From assembly GCA_963711725.1 (NCBI GenBank), contig CAVQFO010000042.1, forward strand, positions 124,001 through 188,000: a stretch of DNA of 64,000 bases, read 5' to 3'. Origin of the DNA: CAVQFO01 sp963711725. GTDB taxonomy: Bacteria; Pseudomonadota; Gammaproteobacteria; Nitrococcales; Aquisalimonadaceae. The notes under the pieces are model-generated. The model did no database searches. It was not told where the DNA came from and worked only from the letters and a program-made list of their open reading frames with translations. The translations under genes were made by a program, and so were the position numbers. Numbering within the stretch: the stretch's first letter is position 1; the number at the start of each line of letters is the position of its first letter. Below are positions 1-7,103 of the stretch, piece by piece.

Positions 1-50
1 TGCCGGACGAGGTCAACTGCGGTCGACGCCACGTCAAATCGGTTGGGATC

Positions 51-1784
51 ATGACAGCAGATGCCGCAACGCTCGAGTCGCTGAACCGCGGCTTCCGCCA
101 ACGCTATCTGGACTACCGGGAGCTGACCGACCAGTTGCGGGCCTGGGCGGACGCGTTCCCGGAGTTGGTGCGACTGGACAGCCTCGCCACCACGCCGGAC
201 GGGCGCGAGCTGTGGCTGCTCACCGTGGGGCCCAAGCCGGACCAGATGCGCCCCGCCGTCTGGGTGGACGGCAACCTCCACGCCGTAGAGCTCGCCGGCT
301 CCAGCGTTGCCCTGGCCATCGCGGAAGACGCGATCAGACTGCATCTGGACCCCGACGACACCGCGCGGGAACCGTCCGCCGCCGTGCGCGCGGCGGCCCG
401 CGACGTGATCTTCCACATCATGCCGCGCATCTCACCGGACGGCGCCGAGACCGTTCTCAAGCACGGAGGTTACGTGCGGTCCGTGCCCCGCGACGCCCGC
501 CTCCATCGCCAGCATTCCCATTGGCGAGCCCAGGACGTGGACGGCGACGGCGTGGCACTGGCCATGCGCATCCGGGACCCGGCCGGCGAATACGTCGAAT
601 CCGCCGATTTTCCGGGGCTGATGCTGGAACGGTCGCCGGCGGACGAGGGACCCTTCTACAAGGTTTATCCCGAGGGCGTGATCGAGCATTTCGATGGTCA
701 CACCATCCCCGCCCCCACACTGCTCGACGACAACACACCTGATCTCAATCGCAACTTCCCCTTCGACTGGGCGCCGGAAGCCGAGCAGGAAGGCGCGGGA
801 CCCTTCCCCGGCAGCGAGCCGGAGTCCCGCGCCATTCTCGAGTTTGCCGTCGAACACCCCAACCTCTTCGCCTGGTTCAACCTGCACACCTTCGGCGGCG
901 TGTACATCCGACCGAGGCAGGACGTGCCCGATACCGAGATGAACCAGTCCGATCTCGCCGTCTTCCGACAGCTTGAAGCCTGGGCCCAGGCCCTTGCCGG
1001 CTATCCGATGATCAGCGGGTTCGAGGAATTCACCTACGACCCCGGCAAACCGCTGCACGGCAATCTCAGCGACTTCGCCTACCACCAGCGCGGCTGCATC
1101 GCCGTGGTCTGCGAGCTGTGGGATCTGTTCGCGGAGCTTGGCATAAAACGCCGCAAGCCCTTCGTCGACCACTACACCCACACAACGCCGGAAGAACTCC
1201 TCCGCCTCGCGCGTTGGGACCGTGAGCACAATAGCGGTCGCGTAGTTCGTCCATGGCGCAAAGTCCGTCACCCGCAACTTGGTGATGTCGAGACGGGCGG
1301 CTGGGATCCCCGGGTCGGCGTATCGAACCCACCCTACGAGCGGCTGCCCGAGGTCTGCGCAGCGCAAGGAACATTCTGGATCAAGGTAGCGGCGCTCGCG
1401 CCGAAGGTGGAGATTGCCCACGTGCACGTTGACCGGCCGGCGGAGGGCGTGAGCCACGTCCAAGTGGAGATCCGAAACCGCGGCTATCTGCCGACCTATG
1501 TCCTGGCCTCGGCACGCGACCAGGACTGGAACGAACCGCTCTACGCCGAGATACAAACCGACGTTTGCACACTGGCGAACCCCGCCGACGCGCACCAGTC
1601 ATTGGGCCACCTCGAGGGTTGGGGCCGGGGGCTACACAGCGGCGGAAGCTCGCTCTTCCATCGGTACAGCGGCGGAAGCGGGAATCGCGTGCAGTTCAGC
1701 ACGACGGTATCCGGGAGCGGCAGACTTACGATTCGCGTCGGCAGTTGTCGGGTCGGGTGGATCGAACAGGACGTCACTGTGTGA
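51..1784 (+). CDS. M14-family zinc carboxypeptidase
   Basis: A 577-residue protein of the M14 metallocarboxypeptidase fold. The zinc ligands can be read directly: HAVE gives His77 and Glu80, the third ligand is His279 in FNLHTFGG, and the catalytic Glu355 lies in VCELWDLF. The DLNRNFPFDW motif typical of M14 enzymes is also present. The peptidase domain takes up about the first 400 residues. The last 170 or so look like a separate beta-rich domain rather than catalytic sequence. I see no convincing signal peptide, so a cytoplasmic role in removing C-terminal residues from peptides is inferred. The start ATG has only a weak upstream purine run. The gene stands alone upstream of the integron array. 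Exact substrate specificity cannot be read from the sequence. Confidence 0.88.
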   Translation: MTADAATLESLNRGFRQRYLDYRELTDQLRAWADAFPELVRLDSLATTPDGRELWLLTVGPKPDQMRPAVWVDGNLHAVELAGSSVALAIAEDAIRLHLDPDDTAREPSAAVRAAARDVIFHIMPRISPDGAETVLKHGGYVRSVPRDARLHRQHSHWRAQDVDGDGVALAMRIRDPAGEYVESADFPGLMLERSPADEGPFYKVYPEGVIEHFDGHTIPAPTLLDDNTPDLNRNFPFDWAPEAEQEGAGPFPGSEPESRAILEFAVEHPNLFAWFNLHTFGGVYIRPRQDVPDTEMNQSDLAVFRQLEAWAQALAGYPMISGFEEFTYDPGKPLHGNLSDFAYHQRGCIAVVCELWDLFAELGIKRRKPFVDHYTHTTPEELLRLARWDREHNSGRVVRPWRKVRHPQLGDVETGGWDPRVGVSNPPYERLPEVCAAQGTFWIKVAALAPKVEIAHVHVDRPAEGVSHVQVEIRNRGYLPTYVLASARDQDWNEPLYAEIQTDVCTLANPADAHQSLGHLEGWGRGLHSGGSSLFHRYSGGSGNRVQFSTTVSGSGRLTIRVGSCRVGWIEQDVTV

Positions 1785-2075
1785 TGCCGGAAGAATTCTG
1801 GAACGCCCTCTTCAACGCAATTGCGCACCTCCGGAAATCGGACTTGGGGGGCGCCCATCGGGGCTTGCGGCAACGTTCATCTTTCTGTCGGACATAATTA
1901 AGGGACTTCTCGGTCTGCTCGTTCTCGCTACTTGTTTTCGTCGGCGCCTGAGTAACGGAAACATCGGGACACCCACAGTTTGCCTAGCCGGCACCATGCG
2001 CCCAACTGTCTGTTGAAACAGGGAGAAAGTTGTGGGTGTCCTGGTTCTCGCGCGTGGATGTCCCGATTCTGCTGT

Positions 2076-2354
2076 TTACTTAAACATTGGAAGCACGTAA
2101 TTCTCTACAAACTCCATGGAAAACATAAGCGCCAGCACCCCCGGAAAGGGAAGTACAGCAACCACCACCGCGCCCCCCCTGCGCTTTGTATCCGAAAGGA
2201 ATAAAGCAAGAAAGAAACAGATTAAACAACATATTATGACCGAATCAACAATAGCTTGATTGACAGATAAAATAGACAACATCACTGCACAGTATGAGCT
2301 CAACAGGCAAACAACCATCAGACCAAAGTTCTTGGACGCTTCACTCAAAACCAC
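2076..2354 (-). CDS. Small membrane protein in decayed end of cassette array
   Basis: A 92-residue frame with a GTG start and TAA stop. It encodes about three hydrophobic segments (roughly residues 11-30, 34-54 and 60-82). The AT-rich composition differs from the GC-rich chromosomal genes on both sides and resembles the neighbouring integron cassettes, as does the minus-strand orientation. No family was recognised. An AGGGTGA purine run lies just before the GTG, closer than ideal, so a start slightly downstream is possible. No intact attC site follows it. I treat it as a probable relic cassette gene, and it may not be expressed. Confidence 0.35.
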   Translation of the reverse strand: MVLSEASKNFGLMVVCLLSSYCAVMLSILSVNQAIVDSVIICCLICFFLALFLSDTKRRGGAVVVAVLPFPGVLALMFSMEFVENYVLPMFK

Positions 2355-2464
2355 TTCACCCTATTTTTCCCAAAAGAAAGTGGACGAGACACACTCTCGC
2401 CTCTAGCGATAATAACCCCAATCCACGTCGCCATATGACGGCTGGGAACCTCACTTTTACAACA

Positions 2465-2545
2465 CCTATCAACGCAACTCGAAAAGCCGGGACATCCACG
2501 GCTCGACTTGCCGGCGGCACACGTATAACCGCTTGTTTAAGCGAG
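2465..2545 (-). other. Possible degenerate attC
   Basis: On the minus strand the sequence runs from CTTAAACAAGCGG to GAGTTGCGTTGATAG, the general form of an attC. It lies at a plausible distance below the 2644 site. The R'' box is a poor match to the expected CTCTAAC, and a copy of the dispersed GTGGATGTCC repeat interrupts it. No gene fits between it and the next site, so this may be an eroded empty cassette. Confidence 0.3.
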
Positions 2546-2643
2546 GATAAGATTATGGGCGTCCTGGTTCACTCCGGGGCGCGATTTCCGCTAACTGATT
2601 GGTTTGGTTAACCTTAAGTGGTGGATGTCCTGGTTCTTCGTTT

Positions 2644-2722
2644 CTCTAACGCCCGGCACACGTGCCGGTTTCGAGCCGCGAAGCGGCGGAAAAGCGGTCA
2701 CCTTGCTCCCGCTTGTTATATC
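2644..2722 (-). other. attC site of the 266-aa HNH cassette
   Basis: On the minus strand it begins ATATAACAAGCGG and ends GGGCGTTAGAG, the R''/L'' and L'/R' boxes of an attC. Between them is an imperfect inverted repeat built on CCGCCGCTTCGCGGC and CGGCACGTGTGCCG. The R'' box (GGATATAAC) is complementary, with one mismatch, to the start of this cassette at about 3548 (GTTATACC). Confidence 0.85.
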
Positions 2723-2727
2723 CTGGT

Positions 2728-3528
2728 TCAGTCGAAACCATGAAGCTCACGATGAAACCGCATGTAATCGGCCTGTTGCGGATTAAATTCTATTCTGGCC
2801 ACTCTAGAACCAGTGAGCATTTTGAGATTATCCACTGACAGAGACTTTGAACGTATTATTGAACCGTCCGCTTCAAATGAAATAAGGCCTCTGTCGAATA
2901 GAGCATCAATATTGGCAACTAGAAGAAGGCCATTATCACCGTCCAACCGCTCGCTATTGTTGCAATCCTTCCAAGGCTTAATGTGAGAGGCTCGTAGCAC
3001 CTCACGTATCTTGCAGCCGGTGACGCAACAACCGCCCCATTTCGCTTCCAACTTGGCTCTAAAATTACCTTGCCCCAATCTAGCCTTTTGCAACTGGTCT
3101 CTTTCGGTCTCATCGACAGAAGTATCATGTTCTACCGCCTCTAGGTCTACCAGTGCGCCTGCAGCAGGTAGAACCCGATACTGGCGTCGATTTGCCGGAG
3201 GCGAGACCCCTAACTTTTCACAATAGCGCAGGAATTCAGATTCGGCGGGCGCATTTGGAGACTTACCCACACCCAAAGCCCTATTTATTGCTGGGTTGGT
3301 TTCCTTACCATCCCGATTAGATCGCTCTTCAATATGCTGATCAATGTCGTTGTCTTGATACCCCAAGAAGCGGGATGGGGCGAAAGCCAGCCTTCCACTC
3401 ATGTTGCAGACCACAATTGACTTCCCATTTCTGAGGAGTTCAATCGCACGATCATCTCCCTTGATAATCGCCGATTGCAGAACATTGAAGTTTTTCTCGA
3501 TGTCGTGGATGGAAGTTACTAGGCCCAC
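2728..3528 (-). CDS. HNH endonuclease (HNH_2-like), cassette-borne
   Basis: A 266-residue protein whose C-terminal third (about residues 165-225) carries an HNH nuclease core: CCVTGCK, then LRASHIKPWKD, then NGLLLVANIDALFDRGLISF. This layout is known from HNH_2 restriction-type nucleases, so cleavage of DNA, perhaps foreign or modified, is the likely activity. The N-terminal 150 residues match nothing I recognise and may be a target-recognition domain. The start is GTG, with an AGGAGG ribosome site six bases upstream. It sits almost immediately after the previous attC junction, so the cassette carries its own translation signal. A defence role is inferred from the fold and the integron setting and is not shown. 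Confidence 0.75.
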   Translation of the reverse strand: MGLVTSIHDIEKNFNVLQSAIIKGDDRAIELLRNGKSIVVCNMSGRLAFAPSRFLGYQDNDIDQHIEERSNRDGKETNPAINRALGVGKSPNAPAESEFLRYCEKLGVSPPANRRQYRVLPAAGALVDLEAVEHDTSVDETERDQLQKARLGQGNFRAKLEAKWGGCCVTGCKIREVLRASHIKPWKDCNNSERLDGDNGLLLVANIDALFDRGLISFEADGSIIRSKSLSVDNLKMLTGSRVARIEFNPQQADYMRFHRELHGFD

Positions 3529-3543
3529 AGAATCCTCCTACAG

Positions 3544-3629
3544 GTATAACGGATTGGGTAAGGGGCCGAGCGGTTAGCGAGGTTCCAGCGACCAAAGGGA
3601 GCGAACTTCACCCACTTGTTAACTTAGAC
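3544..3629 (-). other. attC site of the 3624-4244 cassette
   Basis: Minus-strand ends are TTAACAAGTGG and CAATCCGTTATACC, with an inverted-repeat core around CCTTTGG/CCAAAGG and GCTCGGCCCC. The R'' side reads GTCTAAGTTAAC where GTCTAAC is expected, as if a few bases were duplicated. The core is clearly related to the site at 4265-4343. The stop codon of the upstream gene lies inside this site. Confidence 0.8.
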
Positions 3630-4244
3630 GGCATAACTCGATGCTGCAACGACAAATGCAATGAATAATATAGCTTGGAGAAAGCAGAAATTCATTTGCC
3701 AGATGAAGGCTCTTACCGGGAGAACATAGCCAGCTTGGCGATCACCGTATTTATTTCTAAGAGAAAACAAAACGATCCATCGGGTCAAAAATGGGAGTGG
3801 GCGTATAATTTCAGAAACCACGTCGGCGATCTGTATGTCTTCCGGAACATCCGAACCTACAGCCTCGGCTTGTTCAACAATCTTCGCTCGTTCATCTCCG
3901 TGCCCGACCATTATGCCCAGCATCTGTTCGTGGAGTTGAGCTTGGGCGCTTCCATCAACCGGAACAAAAATAGATGCGCTTTTGGCGAGCAAGCCAAATA
4001 TAGCTGACAAGGCGAGGAGCGACAGGCACATGTGTAGACCCTGCAGCGTGAGTGCAGAACTCAATGTAGTTATATTTGAAATCATAAGAGCTGCCGTGGC
4101 TCCAGCGCCAGCAAGGAGCCACGTAATAAAGGAATCCACTTGCGGGCTCCTGGAGAGAATTCCAACGTAAGCGGCACTAACAAGGGCGTGCTTAGTGTTC
4201 TCATTAGTCAGCCTACTCCAGTCTTCTAGGTGACTATTATTCAT
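3624..4244 (-). CDS. Cassette-borne membrane protein, unknown function
   Basis: About 206 residues. I place the start at the ATG at 4244, which has AAGGAG five bases upstream. A GTG two codons earlier would sit too close to that ribosome site. Hydrophobic segments lie at roughly residues 38-58, 64-88 and 185-205, with a soluble stretch of about 100 residues between the second and third. The N-terminus is polar and likely cytoplasmic. No known domain was recognised. The gene occupies a complete cassette bounded by attC sites at 4265 and 3544. Some cassette membrane proteins are toxins, immunity proteins or stress factors, but nothing here points to one of these. Confidence 0.6.
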   Translation of the reverse strand: MNNSHLEDWSRLTNENTKHALVSAAYVGILSRSPQVDSFITWLLAGAGATAALMISNITTLSSALTLQGLHMCLSLLALSAIFGLLAKSASIFVPVDGSAQAQLHEQMLGIMVGHGDERAKIVEQAEAVGSDVPEDIQIADVVSEIIRPLPFLTRWIVLFSLRNKYGDRQAGYVLPVRAFIWQMNFCFLQAILFIAFVVAASSYAV

Positions 4245-4264
4245 CCTCACTCCTTGAAGCCGAG

Positions 4265-4343
4265 GTCTAACGACTTAAATAAGGGGCCGAGCGGTAGCGA
4301 GGTCCCAGCCCCAAAGGGGCGATCTTGATTTTCTGGTTATGCG
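4265..4343 (-). other. attC site of the 4362-4709 cassette
   Basis: Minus-strand ends are CGCATAACCAG and AAGTCGTTAGAC. The core contains CGCCCCTTTGGGGC and GCTCGGCCCCTT. R'' is exactly complementary to the start of its cassette (GTTATGCG at about 4732). The core resembles that of the site at 3544-3629. Confidence 0.85.
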
Positions 4344-4361
4344 TTTTACATTGCATATTTT

Positions 4362-4709
4362 CTATTCAGGCAACCAAGGCATAAATAACCGCAGACCAAT
4401 AGTAACTGATACCACAACTACTACCGCAACAACCGTTCCCAACGAGCCTACACCGGCACGCCGATCAAAGAACAAAAATTTCACATAAGCAGCCAAAACC
4501 ACAACCGCAGAAACAATAAATACCTCTACAAGATTTGCAAGACTCTGCGCACCTATATGCATGGCTGTTAAGGCCATCCATAACGAATTACCAACCACAG
4601 GCAAACCGAAAAACCAAGGACTTTGAGGATGCCACCTTCTAGCTATGAACCACCCTGGAATCATAATAAGAGCGGTGACAAAAGTAACCATGGCAAAAAA
4701 TGCAAACAC
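4362..4709 (-). CDS. Cassette-borne small membrane protein
   Basis: A 115-residue, strongly hydrophobic protein with three or four predicted membrane segments (about residues 3-21, 32-52, 60-78 and 86-108) and a short polar loop FFDRRAG. It uses a GTG start shortly after the attC junction, preceded by GAGG. No family was recognised. The gene fills its cassette: the stop is about 20 bases before the attC. Function unknown. Confidence 0.55.
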   Translation of the reverse strand: MFAFFAMVTFVTALIMIPGWFIARRWHPQSPWFFGLPVVGNSLWMALTAMHIGAQSLANLVEVFIVSAVVVLAAYVKFLFFDRRAGVGSLGTVVAVVVVVSVTIGLRLFMPWLPE

Positions 4710-4728
4710 TCAACGCCTCATTTCTTAC

Positions 4729-4806
4729 GCATAACGCGAGCCTTGAGCCGCCGTGGTAAAGCCGCCGCGCGGCTTTACCACGGCGGCTCAAGGCCTGGTT
4801 AGACGC
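4729..4806 (-). other. attC site with a perfect 26-bp palindrome
   Basis: Minus-strand ends are GCGTCTAACCAGG and CTCGCGTTATGC. The arms at 4740-4765 and 4769-4794 are perfectly complementary around a 3-nt loop. Most attC sites carry unpaired extrahelical bases in the stem that tell the integrase which strand to use, and this inner stem has none. R'' matches the start of its cassette (GTTAGACGC at about 5430). Confidence 0.85.
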
Positions 4807-4824
4807 TCACCATTACCACCGATG

Positions 4825-5382
4825 TTAATCTGCTGGTTCATTCGGTTGGATTCCTTCATTTATCATGGCAGTGCACTCCTTGGCGATTTCGTCGCGCACG
4901 TGCGTTGTCGCCGTACACGGCGGGAACTCGTCAAGCGCCAGGAGAGAGCAAAGCTTGAAGTAAAGAATGAATATCGCCTTCTTCAGGTCGTCCGGCCCTG
5001 GCACTTCGTTAAACTGCCGGTAGTTGCTTCTTACGCAGTTGATGAAATCGGCCACAAGCTTGTCTGCTTTTTCCGGCTCGATGTAATGCGCGAACTGGTT
5101 GCGAGCCCTCTCTAACCGGATGGCCGAAGACCAGACCCATTCATCGTGTGGTTCGTTCCACGCACGCAGCGACTTCACCAGTGCTATCAGCGAGTCCCAC
5201 CGCACCCTGAACCCATCGAGGCAATCCGGGTTGTTCACGTGCTTCCGCAGGTAGAGGAACAGGAGCGTCTCCGTGATCTGATGTCCGCGTAGGACGATCA
5301 AGTCCTCTTCCTGTCGCGTAGAGGGGAAGTAGGAGTAGAAGAGGTCCGCATACTCGCCCAGCCTAGCAAGGTGGTTGTCCAT
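4825..5382 (-). CDS. HEPN-like alpha-helical protein, cassette-borne
   Basis: A 185-residue, mostly helical soluble protein. Residues about 95-101 read ERARNQFAHYIE. This contains R-N-x-x-x-H, the Rx4H signature of HEPN domains, which include many RNA-cleaving toxins and defence effectors. The same motif also occurs in non-nuclease HEPN folds and MtlR-like proteins, so RNase activity is only a possibility. No partner nucleotidyltransferase (MNT antitoxin) is encoded in the same cassette. The gene fills its cassette, with attC sites on either side. The start ATG has a poor ribosome site, as is common in cassettes. Confidence 0.5.
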   Translation of the reverse strand: MDNHLARLGEYADLFYSYFPSTRQEEDLIVLRGHQITETLLFLYLRKHVNNPDCLDGFRVRWDSLIALVKSLRAWNEPHDEWVWSSAIRLERARNQFAHYIEPEKADKLVADFINCVRSNYRQFNEVPGPDDLKKAIFILYFKLCSLLALDEFPPCTATTHVRDEIAKECTAMINEGIQPNEPAD

Positions 5383-5424
5383 TTCATTTGTCCAAACGTG
5401 GCGGCTTACGTGCCGTATCCCATA

Positions 5425-5516
5425 GCGTCTAACGACGAAGATAAACGGCGCGCCGGTTGGGCGCGTCCGGTGGAAGGCCGAAGGCCTGGAACGAATTTGA
5501 TCGCCTTGTTAGCGAG
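5425..5516 (-). other. attC site of the 5524-5952 cassette
   Basis: Minus-strand ends are CTCGCTAACAAGGCG and CTTCGTCGTTAGACGC, with a palindromic core AGGCCTTCGGCCTT and GGCGCGCC. R'' (CTCGCTAAC) is the exact complement of the cassette start GTTAGCGAG at about 5966. Confidence 0.87.
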
Positions 5517-5523
5517 AGGCTCA

Positions 5524-5952
5524 TTAACTGCCTGATTCTTTTGTTGCCTCAGGATCTTTCGCTCTTTCATTCAATGCATCTACCAATCTAGCCAGGACAT
5601 CTACAGGAATCCCTCTCACGGGTATTAGCTGACCGGTCCCATCAAGCACGATAACCCGCTCTATCCCAAACTCTCGAGTTACCCTGATTTTCTTTAACCT
5701 ACGAAGGTCCGCTCGCACGCTTGATCCATATAATAGATGGTTTCCTTCAAGCTTGATTTTCGTAGGGGGTGTCCTCGAGGCCACGACGGCAGCAATTGTA
5801 ACTGCCAAAAGAAGAAAACCGAAAGCGAATGGGTAATTGTCAATCGCGGCCAAAATGCAAGCTAGCGCGAATGGGATTCCAAAACCCGCTGCGGTTCTAG
5901 CGACCATCTCGGCTACTAAGGGATGATCGCTGTTCCATTCAAAGTCGCGCAT
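5524..5952 (-). CDS. Cassette-borne membrane protein with PH-like C-terminus
   Basis: A 142-residue protein. Two membrane segments occupy about residues 18-60. They are followed by a soluble domain (about 68-128) of alternating short strands ending in an amphipathic helix, PVDVLARLVDALNER. This two-helix plus beta-barrel-plus-helix layout resembles bacterial PH-like (bPH/YdbT-type) membrane proteins. It is a fold-level guess, not a motif match. The ATG lies soon after the attC junction. The function of such proteins is generally unknown. Confidence 0.5.
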   Translation of the reverse strand: MRDFEWNSDHPLVAEMVARTAAGFGIPFALACILAAIDNYPFAFGFLLLAVTIAAVVASRTPPTKIKLEGNHLLYGSSVRADLRRLKKIRVTREFGIERVIVLDGTGQLIPVRGIPVDVLARLVDALNERAKDPEATKESGS

Positions 5953-5959
5953 TTCGCAT

Positions 5960-6036
5960 CTCGCTAACGCACAAGCTGTGCGGTACGAACGAAGCGCAGC
6001 GAAGTGAGCATCCGCACGAGCGCCTTGTTATAAGGC
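5960..6036 (-). other. attC site of the HNH/repeat cassette
   Basis: Minus-strand ends are GCCTTATAACAAGGCG and TGTGCGTTAGCGAG. The inner palindrome pairs GCGCTCGTGCGG with CCGCACAGCTTGTGC imperfectly. R'' (GCCTTATAAC) is the exact ten-base complement of the cassette start at about 6716-6725. Confidence 0.88.
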
Positions 6037-6039
6037 GAT

Positions 6040-6712
6040 TTAAATTGAATCTCTTTTTCCACGATTACACTCGAAACATAAAGTATGTAGATTATCGAGG
6101 GCATCCGTGCCGTTTTTAGCTACTGGAACTATGTGATCTACTTCCAGTTTTACTCCAGGGCCATTAGCACCGCACATACGACAAGTAAAACCATCCCGTT
6201 TGAGCACAAAAAATCTCTTTCTGAGCGAGAGCGCTCTCGATTTCTTGGGCTTTTCAGTTTCTTTTAGCTTTATGACTAGTTCTTCGTCATCCAGCTCTTC
6301 AGCATTTACCGATTCATAGGCCTTTATAAGTGCCTTTTTCCACGAACCGAATCGCCTTGCGTATGTGTCTCCGGAAACAGGAAAACTATATTCCTTTAGA
6401 TCTATTCTTTGCGGAGTCCGTCCTTCCTTTTCTAATGTTATTTCCCATAACTCGATCAGCATTTTTAGAAGTTCGGACTCAGTAGCGCTTCATGTACCGT
6501 TGCGGAGTAAGGCCCGCAACCTCAAGCGCCCTCCTCAAAGAGCCAAAATGTTTGTTCACTACCGAATAACTGAGCTTTCCATACTTCTCAATATCTTGTT
6601 TCGTTACGGTATCCTTACCGAGTAATTCGGCAATTCTTCTCAGCTCTTCGGCTATAGACTCAACGCTATATTCGCCAAGAAAATCAATTTTGAAATCTGC
6701 CATATCCGTCAC
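6040..6712 (-). CDS. HNH endonuclease with DNA-binding repeats (frameshifted)
   Basis: Two overlapping-frame pieces form one protein of about 223 residues. The first piece (6712 to about 6490) carries a repeat ending YSVVNKHFGSLRRALEVAG. The second (about 6490-6040) has a matching repeat, TYARRFGSWKKALIKAY, then an HNH zinc-type nuclease core (CRMCG, DHIVPVAKNG, LHTLCFECNRGK). The paired repeats are those of 'homing endonuclease associated repeat' proteins, which bind DNA. A one-base shift near 6490 breaks the frame: the second frame reads SATESELLKM directly before its first ATG, continuing the first. It may be a sequencing error, like others in this window, or a real inactivation. It is the first cassette of the array. 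Confidence 0.72.
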
Positions 6713-6736
6713 AGAGCCTTATAACAGTGTATTGAA

Positions 6737-6772
6737 CGGACGATGTCCATGTTTAAACACGGACATTGTCCG
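6737..6772. repeat. 36-bp near-perfect palindrome at array junction
   Basis: An inverted repeat centred on GTTTAAAC with only two mismatched pairs. It lies just outside the first cassette boundary (G^TTATAAGG at about 6725). By position it is either part of an attI site or the core of a truncated attC. It lacks a clear R'' box, so I do not call it an intact attC. The stretch 6780-6990 beyond it holds no recognisable gene. Confidence 0.5.
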
Positions 6773-7001
6773 CATAACACTCATTGCACGATATCCCGCC
6801 TTGCCCCTCCAGGCAACAAGACGCGCTCGCAAGTCGCTGAATCGTCGATGGTAAAACCCACGCACCCTAATACGTCGCGCCCTGCGCAGGTCATGGCGTC
6901 CCGGGGAAAGGCGGACAATGTCAGCCTTTCCCCTTGAGCGTCGATCTCTGCTCGTGGGACACCTCTTATATACCGAGGTATCGGTGCCAAATTCGGGGAG
7001 A

Positions 7002-7028
7002 TTCGCGGCGATGAACGCCGCTCCTACA
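7002..7028. repeat. REP-like element (GTAGGAGCGG family)
   Basis: Minus-strand sequence TGTAGGAGCGG..., with the complementary halves GGCGTTC/GAACGCC-like arms around ATC. This is the REP form common in gammaproteobacteria. A second copy with a different stem sequence lies at 7077-7103, and a facing pair at 62999-63074. Confidence 0.7.
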
Positions 7029-7076
7029 CGGGTGTTGAGTGTTGGAGCGGGTTTGCGGGTGTTTGGTGGGCGGAAT

Positions 7077-7103
7077 ATTCGCGGTCGACACGACCGCTCC
7101 TAC
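7077..7103. repeat. REP-like element (GTAGGAGCGG family)
   Basis: Arms GCGGTCG/CGACCGC around ACA, ending in CTCCTAC. It overlaps the stop codon of ppiC and may act as its transcript end. Confidence 0.65.

Larger units (their letters stand above)
1965..2732. repeat. Dispersed short repeats, consensus GTGGRTGTCCYGRTTC
   Basis: At least six copies of a short word occur in about 0.8 kb, in both orientations. Plus-strand copies are at 2031-2046, 2054-2069, 2554-2570, 2621-2636 and (truncated) 2721-2730. Minus-strand copies are at 1965-1978 and 2487-2501. The 1965 and 2031 copies face each other across about 50 nt and could form a hairpin. The region otherwise holds no gene except the small membrane-protein frame at 2076-2354. 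The repeats may be REP-like sequences or ends of a decayed mobile element at the distal end of the cassette array. Their identity is unknown. Confidence 0.5.
2465..6785 (-). mobile_element. Integron gene-cassette array without integrase (CALIN-type)
   Basis: Six consecutive cassettes read on the minus strand, each made of one gene followed by an attC site. The proof is internal: the first bases of each cassette are complementary to the R'' box of its own attC, as expected for circular cassettes inserted at G^TTRRRY. Examples are GTTATAAGG with CCTTATAAC at 6030, GTTAGCGAG with CTCGCTAAC at 5511, GTTAGACGC with GCGTCTAAC at 4800, and GTTATGCG with CGCATAAC at 4340. Base composition is much more AT-rich than the flanks. 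No tyrosine recombinase of the IntI type is found beyond 6785 or elsewhere in the window. An integrase outside the window or a lost one are both possible. Confidence 0.88.

Noticed and set aside
2604..2786. 60-codon frame across the 2644 attC
   Set aside because: It lies inside the recombination site and the dispersed repeats, on the strand opposite to all cassettes, and has no ribosome site.
6718..6785. Complete attC at the proximal end of the array
   Set aside because: The stem is strong but no R'' box complementary to a cassette start could be found, so it is listed only as a palindrome at the junction.
6781..6990. Possible integrase remnant beside the array
   Set aside because: The translated frames show no tyrosine-recombinase motifs (no R...HxxR...Y pattern), and the region is only about 200 bp.
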